Positions 42,488-51,880 of a DNA stretch of 64,000 nt are shown here, in pieces. The first letter of the stretch is position 1; the number at the start of each line of letters is the position of its first letter. Where the stretch lies: positions 207,951 to 271,950 of the forward strand of contig NZ_VEIO01000003.1 in assembly GCF_007680605.1 (NCBI RefSeq), in the 5' to 3' direction. The position numbers and the translations under genes were made by a program. Origin of the DNA: Paenibacillus xylanexedens (GTDB lineage: Bacteria; Bacillota; Bacilli; Paenibacillales; Paenibacillaceae). Below the pieces are notes generated by a model, which saw nothing but the letters and a program-made list of their open reading frames with translations, had not been told where the DNA came from and did not search any database.

Positions 42488-43843
42488 TTAGTTTTTCTCC
42501 CGGCTCGCCAGAATCTGCTTGTACACGTCAATGGCTGCCTGTCTGGAAACTTTCAGATCTACGATCGCATCCTTGCGTGGTTGGTGAATCTCCTTGCTAT
42601 GCAAGTCCTTCAACTCGGGTAGCCACTTGCGAATATAGTCGCCCTGAGCATCGTACTTCTCCGACTGTGTAACCGGATTATTCACACGGAAATATGGCGC
42701 AGCATTTTCACCCAGTGATGCGCACCACAGCCAGTTCCCCCGGTTCTGGATGTTATCGTAATCTTTCAGCTTTCTTCTGAAGTATGCTTCACCCAGCGTG
42801 AACGGACACTGAAGGTTTTTGGTCAAAAACATCGCTGTCAGAATGCGGAGCCGATTGGGCATATGCCCGGTCTCGTTCAGTTCTGTCATCGCGGCATCGA
42901 TAATCGGGATGCCCGTTTCCGCTTTGCACCAACGTTCGAAATGAGTATCTTGAAGAACAGAGAGATCATACACTTTTTCATACGTAAAGTAATCCTGCTC
43001 ATAAACTGCCCTGTATAAGTAGAAATCGCGGAAACAGAGCTGTCTGATCCACTCCCCAGCTTCGGAGATACGCTGTGCAGCATCATACATCTTGCGAATA
43101 GATACTGCCCCCACAGCTACATAAGAGCTGAGATGACTTGGCTCATAGGCCTCGAACTCATCCCGATGATCCCCGTAATCCGCCACCCGTTCGGCCAGAA
43201 AACGATCCAGCAACATATGCGGGTCCTCTCCATCTCCTGCCTCATCCGAATTCTCCAACAAAGCACCAGGAACCTTCATAACCTCCGGCCAATCCACATT
43301 TCGTTCAGAGACGTCCACATCTGCAATCGTAATTGCCGATGGTGGATTAGGATGTTCGTTCATGAATTCAACCCAGCGTCGATGGAAGGCAGCAAAAACT
43401 TTATAGGGTTCTGATTTGCCTGTGAAACTGGCAAAGGCTTTCAGTTCAATCAGCAAATGATCCGTCAGTTGGGTGAATGTGATCCCATAGGATTCACAGA
43501 CTTTACGTATCTCCCGATCCCGTTCCATCGCATATGGCGTCATATCCCGATGGACGACAATCTCACTGATCTTACCCTCCATGTGGCTCAGTAACCAATC
43601 CACCACTTCAGCGGGTTTACCGTAAGCTACTTGCAGTTGCCGTTTCGCTTTCGTATACTTTCTGCCCAGTGCTGCAGCATGACGGAGGAAGTTTGCACCG
43701 CTATGCTCCTTCTCCCGGCCTTGCCGGAGCAGGAATGGATCATAGATCAACACATGCAGGCTCTCTTCTTCCTGCTCACGCAAATAATCCAAAGCGCTTA
43801 AATCATCTGTACGCAGATCTTTGCGGTGTATGAATAATTTCAC
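42488..43843 (-). CDS. Divergent cryptochrome/photolyase family protein
   Basis: 451 residues, GTG start at 43843 behind AGAAGGGG. The N-terminal photolyase alpha/beta domain begins KLFIHRKDLRTDDLSALDYL. The FAD domain is complete: SHLSSYVAVGAVSIRKMYDA, TGIPIIDAAMTELNETG, NRLRILTAMFL, GNWLWCASLGENAAPYFRVNNPVTQSEKYD and YIRKWLPEL. Several residues differ from E. coli PhrB by my alignment: Gln268 at the position of the lesion-binding Glu, Phe271 at Trp277, Pro329 in the MHNR motif (MPNR), and no Trp at the middle position of the Trp triad. Blue-light repair of pyrimidine dimers is the family role, but these changes make that uncertain. A MITE-like element lies directly upstream. Confidence 0.88.
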   Translation of the reverse strand: MKLFIHRKDLRTDDLSALDYLREQEEESLHVLIYDPFLLRQGREKEHSGANFLRHAAALGRKYTKAKRQLQVAYGKPAEVVDWLLSHMEGKISEIVVHRDMTPYAMERDREIRKVCESYGITFTQLTDHLLIELKAFASFTGKSEPYKVFAAFHRRWVEFMNEHPNPPSAITIADVDVSERNVDWPEVMKVPGALLENSDEAGDGEDPHMLLDRFLAERVADYGDHRDEFEAYEPSHLSSYVAVGAVSIRKMYDAAQRISEAGEWIRQLCFRDFYLYRAVYEQDYFTYEKVYDLSVLQDTHFERWCKAETGIPIIDAAMTELNETGHMPNRLRILTAMFLTKNLQCPFTLGEAYFRRKLKDYDNIQNRGNWLWCASLGENAAPYFRVNNPVTQSEKYDAQGDYIRKWLPELKDLHSKEIHQPRKDAIVDLKVSRQAAIDVYKQILASREKN

Positions 43844-43862
43844 GCGCTACACCCCTTCTGCC

Positions 43863-44025
43863 TAGGGCGTGTCTTGAAACCTGCTGAAGTGCATCTTTCA
43901 CCGCCTTTTCGCCCCCTGCTGCGTCAGTTTCCCTTGACGTGCCCCGGCACGCCTGCAGAAACTTCCTTGCTTGGAACGAAACTTCAGCAAAATCTGCCTT
44001 CTTCAGCGTTTTCAGACACGACCTA
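43863..44025. mobile_element. MITE-like 163-bp element with imperfect terminal inverted repeats
   Basis: TAGGGCGTGTCTTGAAAC at the left end and the reverse complement of TAGGTCGTGTCTGAAAAC at the right end match at 15 of 18 positions; GCTGAAG/CTTCAGC continues the pairing inwards. No transposase. It ends in TA on both sides. It lies between the photolyase-like gene and the SARP-type regulator gene, in the place where the photolyase promoter is expected. Confidence 0.6.
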
Positions 44026-44029
44026 ATAT

Positions 44030-45199
44030 CTATGGTTTGGTCAGACTTTCGTAGAGTTTGCTCGTTTCGGGCTCGGGCTGATGACCCAGATCCTCTTTCA
44101 AGGTCAATGTAAAGGAATGATACAGTCGCAATATGCCTTGTTGATCATCCATAGAAGCATAGACTTCCATCATTAACCGGCAGATTTCTTCCGAATAAGG
44201 CTCACGCTCCTGCAATTCCATTAATAGCTCGATTGCCTGCTCTCCCCGCTCATGCGCCATCTCCCAATGAGCGATATCCATGACAAGTCCCATATACTTG
44301 CGACGAAGCTCCCTGCTCTTGGATCTGGCCCAATCATAATCATGCTCCTCCAGATAATCGCCGCGATAGAGCAAGGCAATCTGTCTCAGCTGATTCACAT
44401 TATCCGAAGTAACCGCTTCATAGGACAAGGCCTGCTCAAATTGTTCAATATCGCTCACCAAGTTACCTGTCAGCAGACGATAACGGTTCATATTGTACTC
44501 CAGCTTGCCTGTCATATTCCATTCCTTCAATAATTTACGAATCTGATAGACAGAAGTATGTAGCAGTGTCAGCCCTTTATCCTGAGATACATCGGCCCAA
44601 AGCTTATCAAGCAGAACCTCCTTGCTTACCCACTCTTCCCGGTGATGAAACAAAAATGCAAATAACTCCTGTGATTTGGTGGTTCGCCATTTATGTTTCT
44701 CGTCGCTATGATCCATACTTCTGAATATATCCAGATGTTTAAAAGTCAACAAACCGGGTGCTTTGAATTCCAACTCCCCGGCTTCGGCTTCAGGTTCCGA
44801 TTCCTGCACCTCCATCGCCGCTGCTGTCTGAGCGTGATAAGACATCGTACCTGCAATACGATCAATGGTCTTGCTAAGTCTGGCAGAACTGACCGGTTTT
44901 AATACATAGTCCAGAGCATGCAACTCAAATGCCTCCACCGCATGGTCCGCATACGCGGTTACAAATATGATTCGAATGCTTGAATCGAGTTGCTGTATAT
45001 ATTCAGCTGCTTCCAGACCATTAACCTCTGGCATACCAATATCCAGAAATACAACATCCACACGATCGATGGTCAAATAGTGAATACCTTCGCGTGCTGT
45101 TGAAAAACATTGAACAGGATTAATTCTTCCATCGGACTGCAGCAGACGCTGCAGATGAAGCTGCGCTGGCTTCTCATCATCAATGACTATGGCTCTCAA
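44030..45199 (-). CDS. SARP-type response regulator (receiver + wHTH + BTAD)
   Basis: 389 residues from a TTG at 45199 with AGGAGG ten bases upstream. The receiver domain has DDE near residue 7, phosphorylated Asp53 in VVFLDIGMPE, and KPV near 104. After an acidic linker, the winged-helix domain has KSQELFAFLFHHREEWVSKEVLLDKLW and LHTSVYQIRKLLKEW, then the bacterial transcriptional activation domain (TPR-like, about 245-389: FEQALSYEAVTSDNVNQLRQIALLYRGDYLEEHDYDWA). This architecture is found in two-component regulators of some Bacillota. The sensor encoded next upstream with two kinase modules is its probable partner, 104 bp away. Confidence 0.9.
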   Translation of the reverse strand: MRAIVIDDEKPAQLHLQRLLQSDGRINPVQCFSTAREGIHYLTIDRVDVVFLDIGMPEVNGLEAAEYIQQLDSSIRIIFVTAYADHAVEAFELHALDYVLKPVSSARLSKTIDRIAGTMSYHAQTAAAMEVQESEPEAEAGELEFKAPGLLTFKHLDIFRSMDHSDEKHKWRTTKSQELFAFLFHHREEWVSKEVLLDKLWADVSQDKGLTLLHTSVYQIRKLLKEWNMTGKLEYNMNRYRLLTGNLVSDIEQFEQALSYEAVTSDNVNQLRQIALLYRGDYLEEHDYDWARSKSRELRRKYMGLVMDIAHWEMAHERGEQAIELLMELQEREPYSEEICRLMMEVYASMDDQQGILRLYHSFTLTLKEDLGHQPEPETSKLYESLTKP

Positions 45200-45303
45200 C
45201 GTTCCCCAACCTCCTGCCATGAGAGATTTAATATGGATAGCCGCTATATCGGCTTTTGCTTATTCATGTTAACCATACTTACCCATTCCATGAACTCAAA
45301 GTC

Positions 45304-48300
45304 TCATGTAAAATGATTAACCTGGTTCAGCGGAATATGAAATTGAATTTGTGTACCGCTTCCCACATGACTCTGGATATTCAATCCCTGTCCATAGAGC
45401 GACATAAGACGGCGATTGATGTTTTGCAGCCCAACACCTCCGGGACCTTCTGTTCGGCCTGACTTCACCTGAGCCATACGTTCAGGAGGTATCCCCACAC
45501 CATCATCCTGTACACGAACGATGACATCGTCACCTTCCTGGAAAATATGAAGCCGCACCGTACCACCTGCTTCCCTCTCCATGACCCCATGACGAATCGC
45601 ATTCTCTACAAGCGGTTGAATGGTGAGCGGTGGCAAAAACAATCTTAAATCCGGCTGTACTTCATATTTAACGACAAGCCTGTCTTCAAACCTCGCCTGT
45701 TCGAGATGAACGTAGGACTCCACCAATTCAAGCTCTTTGTACAAAGGAACCAGTTGATCCCTATTTTGAAAATCAAAGCTGCCTCGCAAATAATGACTCA
45801 ATTCGATAAGCAGGTCCGTTGCCTTATCGGGATCTACAGCACAAGTTGCAATAATTACATTCAGCGCATTGTAGAGAAAATGAGGTTTGATCTGCGCCTG
45901 GAGAAAAGCCATCTCCGCCCGGATCGTATCCTGTACGGAGGTACGCAGGTCGATCAGCGTTCGAACCCGCGCCCGCAATTCACCCGCATCGACCGGTTTA
46001 CTCAAAAAGTCATTTGCCCCTGCCTGGAAACCATGCCGAATATCCTCAGGTAATCCGCGAGCAGTCAGCATCAGAATAGGCAACTCAGACAACGAACGAT
46101 GCTCCCGTAGCTTGCGGCAAAGCTCCGGACCGGACATTTTGGGCATCATCCAGTCGGTAATAACCAGATCTATGGATGGGTGTTGCTCATACAGCTCGAT
46201 TGCTTTAAAACCGCTATCCGCTGCAATAACCCGGTAATGCTCCGTAGAGAGCAAGTTCAGAAGCACATGCCGATTCACAGGATCATCATCCACAATCAGA
46301 ATCGTAGGTTCCCCGGCATGATTCCCATCCTGCTCATGCATTGGACTGGAGTCATTCAAATCCCTGGCAACATAGTCCTTCGCCTTTTTCCCTTGTGTTG
46401 TCACATAACGAGCCGGAACGGGGCTGATCTGTTCTTGTAGTAACGGTAATTGTACAATGGGTAACGTAAAATGAAACGTCGATCCGACTCCCGGTTCTGA
46501 TTCGACCCATATTTCGCCTTCACCCAGCTCAACGAGTTTTTTCGTAATACTGAGTCCCAGCCCAGTCCCTTCATAAGCCCGTTCCATCGTTCCATTGCTT
46601 TGCTCATAAGATTGGAAAATATCATCCAACCTTTCGGATGCGATTCCCACGCCAGTATCTGCAACAGATACTATGACCTTGTCCCCTTCAACAGAGGCAT
46701 ACAGCCGTATCACGCCGTGCTCTGTAAACTTGTAAGCATTGCCAAGAAGGTTATAGAGAATCTGCCGTAGCCTATGCTCGTCCGCTTCCACCAGCGGTAA
46801 TGCATCAGGCCATTGCTGAATCAGCACAATGGGCTTGTCATCAAACGTAAACCCCGAAACCTCAACCACTGTTCGAGCGACCGACTCCAAATCAACAGGA
46901 ACGCGATTTAACTCAATTTCACTGTTTTTTAGTTTGGAGAAGTCCAAAATGTCATTGACTAGCAGGGATAATCTTTTCCCCGTAGCGGTAATCATGGACA
47001 GATTTTTGGCCTGTTTTGGCGTAACAGCTCCTGCCGCTCCTTCCAGCATAGACTCCGCAATGTTAATAATGCCATGTAGCGGTGTCCTCAGCTCATGCGA
47101 CGTATTGGCCATGAATTCATCCTTGAGGCTGTCAATCACCAGCAAACGCTCCGACAAAGCTTCCACTTCAAGGAATGACTGTGCAAAACGAATAGCGGTA
47201 ACAAACATCTGAATCAGAACAAATAACAGAAGTTCAAGCAATGCGAGAAAGGCGGTGTCAATCGCCACAAATGCCCCGATCGTGAACAACACAACAACCA
47301 TGATAATACTCATTAGCCCGACCAGTGCAAAGTGGCTATCGTTTGTCCTCTTACGCGACCAGAAGATCATGGTTCGTATAGCATAGATTAACACTGAGAA
47401 CGAAATAAGAAGCATCGGTGCTTCAAAAGCCGAGAATAGTGTGGTAGGAAAAGTAAGACCTATCAGAGACTGAGCAACAAGCAGAATCAAGCCCAAACGC
47501 ACAAACCAACCATGGACGGCCCCCGGTACTAGTGCAGCCAGATATCGAAGCAAAAAGTAATACGAGAATGCTCCGCTGAGAAGTTGAAGCCGAAGCATCG
47601 CATCGTGCGTCAGTAAAGGTATAAATGTGGCCAGCAACTTCTCTCCATGCGTGAGTGCATACAATGCACCCCAGAGGCTGAACAGCCCTAGAAATTGAAG
47701 CTCTTTCTCACTTCGACGCAGCCTGAACAATACGAGAAAAAAAACAGCGGGCAGAATAAATCCAAACAAGGTCATTAGATCCTTAAGCCCGTCCAACTGC
47801 TGCCTTCGGAAAATACTAGCCTCATCCCCGAATAAAACAGATGCAACTATACCTCCAGAGGCATAGCTATAATTGGATACCTGAATAATAATGTCAGCTG
47901 TATCTCCCTCTATGGAAGTAAAGCCTGTAAAGGGTAGATTCTTTTGACGGTCTGAATCTTTGGTTACCCCAGGAGATCCCATCCCCCCTATGAGATTTCC
48001 ATTAATAAAAATGCGATGTGACATGCGTATATTCTGTGTATGAATCCCATAACGTTTTTGTAAGTGGCTAGGGGTGAGTTTCACTTGCAAGTGGTATGTT
48101 CCATAACCTTGTCCTTTTCCAAGTGCAGCATTCCATTTCGAAGGAACGGGAACATCCATAGGAGCGGACAATGGTCTGCGGCCTGACATATCCGCTTCAA
48201 AATCTTCCGGACCGAGCAGCTTGTCAGGATAGTAGTTCCAGATGCCATTTAGCGGTGCGACACCTTCTTGGCTGAAATCCCATTGTCGTAGATCTATACG

Positions 48301-48417
48301 CCCCTTTATAACCTGAGGATTGTCCCGCTCACTGATCCATACCTGGGCGATCCAGCCCAGTGGAAGCAGAACAACACAAATGAAACTTAGCGTCAACATG
48401 ATCCAGTGTTTTCTCAT
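45304..48417 (-). CDS. Hybrid sensor with two histidine-kinase modules
   Basis: 1037 residues, start ATG at 48417 behind GGAAGGA. Domains in order: membrane helix (about 5-28), extracellular beta domain (35-205, sugar-binding-like, as in 7TMR-DISM), seven membrane helices (215-410), HisKA box with His441 in NTSHELRTPLHGI, ATPase with GTGLGLSITKKL, receiver domain with Asp755 in LVITDWMMPK, then a second, LytS/YesM-type kinase with His846 in LQAQIKPHFLYNALNVI and its own ATPase (LVENAIRHGV, GVGLQNINRRL). A phosphorelay from the first kinase to the receiver and a separately active second kinase are possible. The SARP regulator gene follows on the same strand. Confidence 0.9.
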   Translation of the reverse strand: MRKHWIMLTLSFICVVLLPLGWIAQVWISERDNPQVIKGRIDLRQWDFSQEGVAPLNGIWNYYPDKLLGPEDFEADMSGRRPLSAPMDVPVPSKWNAALGKGQGYGTYHLQVKLTPSHLQKRYGIHTQNIRMSHRIFINGNLIGGMGSPGVTKDSDRQKNLPFTGFTSIEGDTADIIIQVSNYSYASGGIVASVLFGDEASIFRRQQLDGLKDLMTLFGFILPAVFFLVLFRLRRSEKELQFLGLFSLWGALYALTHGEKLLATFIPLLTHDAMLRLQLLSGAFSYYFLLRYLAALVPGAVHGWFVRLGLILLVAQSLIGLTFPTTLFSAFEAPMLLISFSVLIYAIRTMIFWSRKRTNDSHFALVGLMSIIMVVVLFTIGAFVAIDTAFLALLELLLFVLIQMFVTAIRFAQSFLEVEALSERLLVIDSLKDEFMANTSHELRTPLHGIINIAESMLEGAAGAVTPKQAKNLSMITATGKRLSLLVNDILDFSKLKNSEIELNRVPVDLESVARTVVEVSGFTFDDKPIVLIQQWPDALPLVEADEHRLRQILYNLLGNAYKFTEHGVIRLYASVEGDKVIVSVADTGVGIASERLDDIFQSYEQSNGTMERAYEGTGLGLSITKKLVELGEGEIWVESEPGVGSTFHFTLPIVQLPLLQEQISPVPARYVTTQGKKAKDYVARDLNDSSPMHEQDGNHAGEPTILIVDDDPVNRHVLLNLLSTEHYRVIAADSGFKAIELYEQHPSIDLVITDWMMPKMSGPELCRKLREHRSLSELPILMLTARGLPEDIRHGFQAGANDFLSKPVDAGELRARVRTLIDLRTSVQDTIRAEMAFLQAQIKPHFLYNALNVIIATCAVDPDKATDLLIELSHYLRGSFDFQNRDQLVPLYKELELVESYVHLEQARFEDRLVVKYEVQPDLRLFLPPLTIQPLVENAIRHGVMEREAGGTVRLHIFQEGDDVIVRVQDDGVGIPPERMAQVKSGRTEGPGGVGLQNINRRLMSLYGQGLNIQSHVGSGTQIQFHIPLNQVNHFT

Positions 48418-48590
48418 CTATGTATTCCTTCCACCCTCATTACAGCGACAGATATCACTTTTTGTCGATTTATTCCTATAGATCCATGTTACACGTTTCC
48501 GGTGCTCACGGAAATAGTTCATGAACAGTTTTAGCTCATTTCATAGCAAAAAAATACTTTTGAGGCTTTCTTATGGTAGGGTAGCAGGCC

Positions 48591-48642
48591 AAAAAGCCCC
48601 GAACTATTCTCGCCAGATGGAAACCAGGGAGAAGCCGGGGCT
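48591..48642 (-). terminator. Hairpin terminator after the SRPBCC gene
   Basis: Minus strand AGCCCCGGCTTCTC pairs with GAGAATAGTTCGGGGCT (bulged), followed by TTTTT. It is almost 200 bp after the SRPBCC stop. Nothing else is recognised between 48418 and 48836. Confidence 0.65.
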
Positions 48643-48836
48643 CAAATAATGTTCGCAGGGTAAATCCAGCAGGGAATTACACCTACCTATCATCTGTTAA
48701 TCTAACGATAGCCTGTCATCCATTCATGGCTTCCTATATTCATCCGAATTAACAGCCAAGCATTGGTTCATAACTTTCTTATTTAGCTGCACAATGCACA
48801 TCATCAATTTCATCATATAAGGCTGCGTTTTAAGCT

Positions 48837-49256
48837 TTACTTGACGGCCTCGGCCAACTTCTGTACAAGTCCGGCCCAACCTTGAGCCATGCGTTCGCGG
48901 ATCACTGCGTGAGCCTGTCCGAATTCAGTCAGTTTATCCGCATCCCAGCCGCTATGAATCAATGTAAAATAGGTGCCTTCTGCTTGTTCCGCGAGTTCAA
49001 ATGTCAACGTCCAGTCTTTACCCCAGCGAAAGGCCAGTTTTTGCTGCGGCTTCACTTCAATCACTTGGCAAGGGGATTGTCCGAACGGCCCTGCTTCCAG
49101 TGTGAATTCATGTCCTTCGATGGGCTCCAGATTGCTGGGCATGAACCATGACCCCAGTCCTTCTGCTGTCGAGACCTTAGGCCATACTTTTTCAATAGAT
49201 GCCATCAATACAAGTTCTTCCTTAATATCCGGTAATGCCGTTGGTGATGATTCCAT
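48837..49256 (-). CDS. SRPBCC/AHSA1-like protein
   Basis: 139 residues, start ATG at 49256 behind AAGGAGG. The START-like fold pattern is evident: LVLMASIEKVWPKVSTAEGLGSWFMPSNLEPIEGHEFTL, then VIEVKPQQKLAFRWGKDWTLTFEL, then GTYFTLIHSGWD, ending in the long helix REQRMAQGWAGLVQKLAEAV-like segment. Members of the AHSA1/YndB family bind small hydrophobic ligands or activate Hsp90 in eukaryotes; bacterial functions are mostly unknown. The gene is monocistronic. Confidence 0.88.
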   Translation of the reverse strand: MESSPTALPDIKEELVLMASIEKVWPKVSTAEGLGSWFMPSNLEPIEGHEFTLEAGPFGQSPCQVIEVKPQQKLAFRWGKDWTLTFELAEQAEGTYFTLIHSGWDADKLTEFGQAHAVIRERMAQGWAGLVQKLAEAVK

Positions 49257-49450
49257 TCAGGGTTACCTCCTTGACGCTTTTTTCTAACCCAACCTATAAT
49301 GGGTTTATCTTACATATAAGGTGTGTGATTCCTATGATAGTCTGCTCTGAAAAATCCATTTCCAAACACGGTTGCCGGAAGGGATAGTTCCGCAAGAATT
49401 CACCTTCCACACTTCTGTTTTAACATACTTACTCGTGGAGGTATTATACA

Positions 49451-50221
49451 ATGTCATTCAGTTATTACGGCCCTTTATGCACCAAGGTATACGATATTAC
49501 CAAGCCTATCGGACACGCCTTAGGAGGCGATATTGAATTTTACAGCAACCTGCTGCAGCATTGCAACGGACGCATCCTTGAAGCGATGTCAGGGTCAGGC
49601 CGAATGCTCATTCCATTACTCGAAACAGGATTGAAAGTCGATGGAGTCGATTACTCAGAAGCTATGGTTCAGTCCTGCCGTTCCCGATGCACCGAACGTA
49701 ATCTACTTATGCCTGAGCTATTTGTAGCCGATCTCGAAAATGTGCAGCTTCCCTATCGTTACGAAGCCATTATTATTCCAAGCGGCTCACTGATGCTTAT
49801 TCAGGATCGTCGTTCTTCTATTCGAATCCTGCAAAATCTCTATGATCACCTGGAGGCAGGGGGCAGGCTAATCTTTGATCTCTTTTTGCCAGACGTTACG
49901 AAGCCCGCATCCATTGATACATCAACTGTCCGCTTACCAGATGGTGACACGGTTACCGTTGAAGCGAGAACGACCGAAATCAATCTGCTACACCAGTACA
50001 AAACAAGCCTGATTCGCTACGAACAGTGGCACGAAGGCAAACTTGTGGGCACGGAGATGCAGGAGCTCACCCTAAGATGGTATGGCGTAGAAGAGTTACG
50101 TCTTGTGCTGGAGAAGATTGGATTCACCGATATTGAAGTCTATGCAGACTTTAATCCCGGGCAAGCCCCTACACAATCCAGTCAAAAGTTCGTCTATGAA
50201 GCAAGACGCAGATCATCATAG
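49451..50221 (+). CDS. Class I SAM-dependent methyltransferase
   Basis: 256 residues, start ATG at 49451 behind GGAGG. The SAM motif I is ILEAMSGSGRMLIPLLETG (a variant of E/DxGxGxG with Met-Ser), followed by GVDYSEAMVQ (motif post-I acidic Asp), LFVADLENVQLPYRYEAIII (motif II) and LEAGGRLIFDLFLP (motif III). The C-terminal part is the antiparallel cap (MQELTLRWYGVEELRLVLEKIGF). The substrate is unknown. It is immediately followed by 195-bp repeat copy C. Confidence 0.88.
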   Translation: MSFSYYGPLCTKVYDITKPIGHALGGDIEFYSNLLQHCNGRILEAMSGSGRMLIPLLETGLKVDGVDYSEAMVQSCRSRCTERNLLMPELFVADLENVQLPYRYEAIIIPSGSLMLIQDRRSSIRILQNLYDHLEAGGRLIFDLFLPDVTKPASIDTSTVRLPDGDTVTVEARTTEINLLHQYKTSLIRYEQWHEGKLVGTEMQELTLRWYGVEELRLVLEKIGFTDIEVYADFNPGQAPTQSSQKFVYEARRRSS

Positions 50222-50231
50222 AACCGAACTT

Positions 50232-50426
50232 CTAACGATCACCACGAACCTTATTTGCCCCTAAATAGGGCTTTCCGAATTCTAACGATCTCCAGTGAGC
50301 TTATTTCATCGAGAAACCTGAAAAACAGTATCCATTAGAGCAAAATTAGCCAAATAACGTCTCTGGTGATCGTTAGAAAATTGGAATAGCTAAATTCGCC
50401 TAAATAAGGCTTCTCCTGATCGTTAG
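50232..50426. repeat. 195-bp dispersed palindromic repeat, copy C
   Basis: CTAACGATC at 50232 and 50282; GATCGTTAG at 50368 and 50418. The right half is nearly identical to copy D (AAATAACGTCTCTGGTGATC is shared). It starts ten bases after the methyltransferase stop and lies between two convergent genes. Confidence 0.92.
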
Positions 50427-50454
50427 CGCTCTCCACATCCGTTTTACGTATATG

Positions 50455-50600
50455 AAGCACCCTCACTCTTACTCATACTCATGCTCATACTCATACTTAC
50501 ATTCCTGCCTTGCTCCTACCTCACACCGGCACTCATGCTCACACTCACGCCAAACGCTAGCACTCGTACTCACATTATGCTTATGCTGATTGCTCATATC
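50455..50600. repeat. Low-complexity tract (CTCATA/CTCATG units)
   Basis: Degenerate six-base units CTCATA, CTCATG, CTCACA and similar, directly after repeat copy C. No gene is seen between 50427 and 50627. Confidence 0.75.
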
Positions 50601-50627
50601 ATCTCTTACGGTACTACACGCTCACCT

Positions 50628-50657
50628 TCCAGGGACCATACTAATATGCTCCCTGGA
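50628..50657. terminator. Hairpin after the NADPH dehydrogenase gene
   Basis: TCCAGGGA-cc-ATA and TAT-gc-TCCCTGGA form an interrupted 11-bp stem with a short loop. The T-run is poor, but the position, about 95 bp after the convergent namA stop, suggests a terminator. Confidence 0.5.
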
Positions 50658-50750
50658 CATTTCTATCCATAAATAATCCGCAGGATCACTTTCCCAGCAA
50701 TGGGTATCCCGTTCCCTGCTTCCCGATAGGAGGCGTCAGCCCCCGAGCCT

Positions 50751-51785
50751 TTAATATCCGCGCGAATATTGCTCGGCAATCGCCGCCTGCTCTTTGCTAA
50801 CGCCCAGCTCAAGGGCTGCATGATTCGCCCAGTACGGGTCACGTAGCATACCTCTGCCGATGGCAACCAAATCAGCATCTCCGTTGCCGATTACGGCCTG
50901 TGCCAGTGCCGCATCTTCCAACATGCCTACAGCGATTACAGGTGCCTTCAACTCCTCACGGAAACGGCGGGCAAAAGGAACCTGATACCCCGGATAGTTC
51001 CCAGGTTTACGCTGACCGGACGGCCCTTCACCGCCGGAGCTGATGTGGAACATATCCACGCCTGCCTCCTGATAGGCACGACCAATCTGAATAGTATGGT
51101 CGAGATCATACCCGCCGTCCGCATATTCCACCGCAGAGATTCGCATAATCAGCGGCATGTCAGCAGGCATTTCTTTTTTCACCGCGCGAATCACCTCTAC
51201 GCCAAATCGAGACAGATCTTGTCCATATACATCTTCGCGATGATTCATTAGCGGAGAATGGAATTGGTGAATCAGATAACCATGTGCACCATGTAGCTCG
51301 ATTGCATCCACACCCGCTTGAACCGCACGACGCACCCCATCCGCGAACTTCTGCACCATTGCTTCCACTTCTTCGGTAGTCAACGCGCGTGGCTCTTTAT
51401 ATTTTTCTCCCGGGAACGTGACAACAGATGGAGCCACAGGCTGGGGTGCATCCTCGGCTTTACGTCCTGCATGTGCAATCTGGATCGCCACTTTAGAGCC
51501 GTACGCATGCATTGCGTCTACCAGCTTGGTGAAGGCAGGGATATGCTCGTCTGACCAAATCCCCAGATCATTGTCTGTAATCCGCCCATCCGGATCAACG
51601 TCTGTCATTTCAATAATAATGAGTCCTGTTCCACCCACAGCACGGCTCACATAGTGAACCTGATGCCAATCATTCGGAATGCCATCCTTTGCCGTAACCG
51701 AATATTGGCACATCGGTGCCATGACGACACGGTTCTGCAGCTCTAGGCTTTTATATTGATAAGGTGAGAATAATTGCTCTGTCAT
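50751..51785 (-). CDS. namA: NADPH dehydrogenase, YqjM-type old yellow enzyme
   Basis: 344 residues from the ATG at 51785, 12 bases after AGGAG; the TTG at 51797 touches that site. The start region LFSPYQYKSLELQNRVVMAPMCQYS contains the conserved Cys of YqjM-type enzymes. Further signs: IQIAHAGRKA, IELHGAHGYLIHQFHSPLMNHR with the catalytic His pair and the HRxD-type segment, MRISAVEYADGGYDLDH, HISSGG, VAVGMLEDAALA and VAIGRGMLRDPYW. FMN-dependent reduction of alpha,beta-unsaturated carbonyls or nitro compounds with NADPH is expected. The gene is flanked on both sides by copies C and D of the 195-bp repeat. Confidence 0.93.
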   Translation of the reverse strand: MTEQLFSPYQYKSLELQNRVVMAPMCQYSVTAKDGIPNDWHQVHYVSRAVGGTGLIIIEMTDVDPDGRITDNDLGIWSDEHIPAFTKLVDAMHAYGSKVAIQIAHAGRKAEDAPQPVAPSVVTFPGEKYKEPRALTTEEVEAMVQKFADGVRRAVQAGVDAIELHGAHGYLIHQFHSPLMNHREDVYGQDLSRFGVEVIRAVKKEMPADMPLIMRISAVEYADGGYDLDHTIQIGRAYQEAGVDMFHISSGGEGPSGQRKPGNYPGYQVPFARRFREELKAPVIAVGMLEDAALAQAVIGNGDADLVAIGRGMLRDPYWANHAALELGVSKEQAAIAEQYSRGY

Positions 51786-51880
51786 TGTTGGGTACAACTC
51801 CTATCCATGGTCTATATTTGTAGGTTCAGCTTTGTGAATATGTCATCAGCTTTGTGATCAGCACCAGCCTAGTTTCTGCT

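Noticed and set aside
42488..43843. Decayed photolyase pseudogene
   Set aside because: Despite changed active-site residues, the frame is intact over 451 codons with GTG start, ribosome site and terminator, so decay is not supported.
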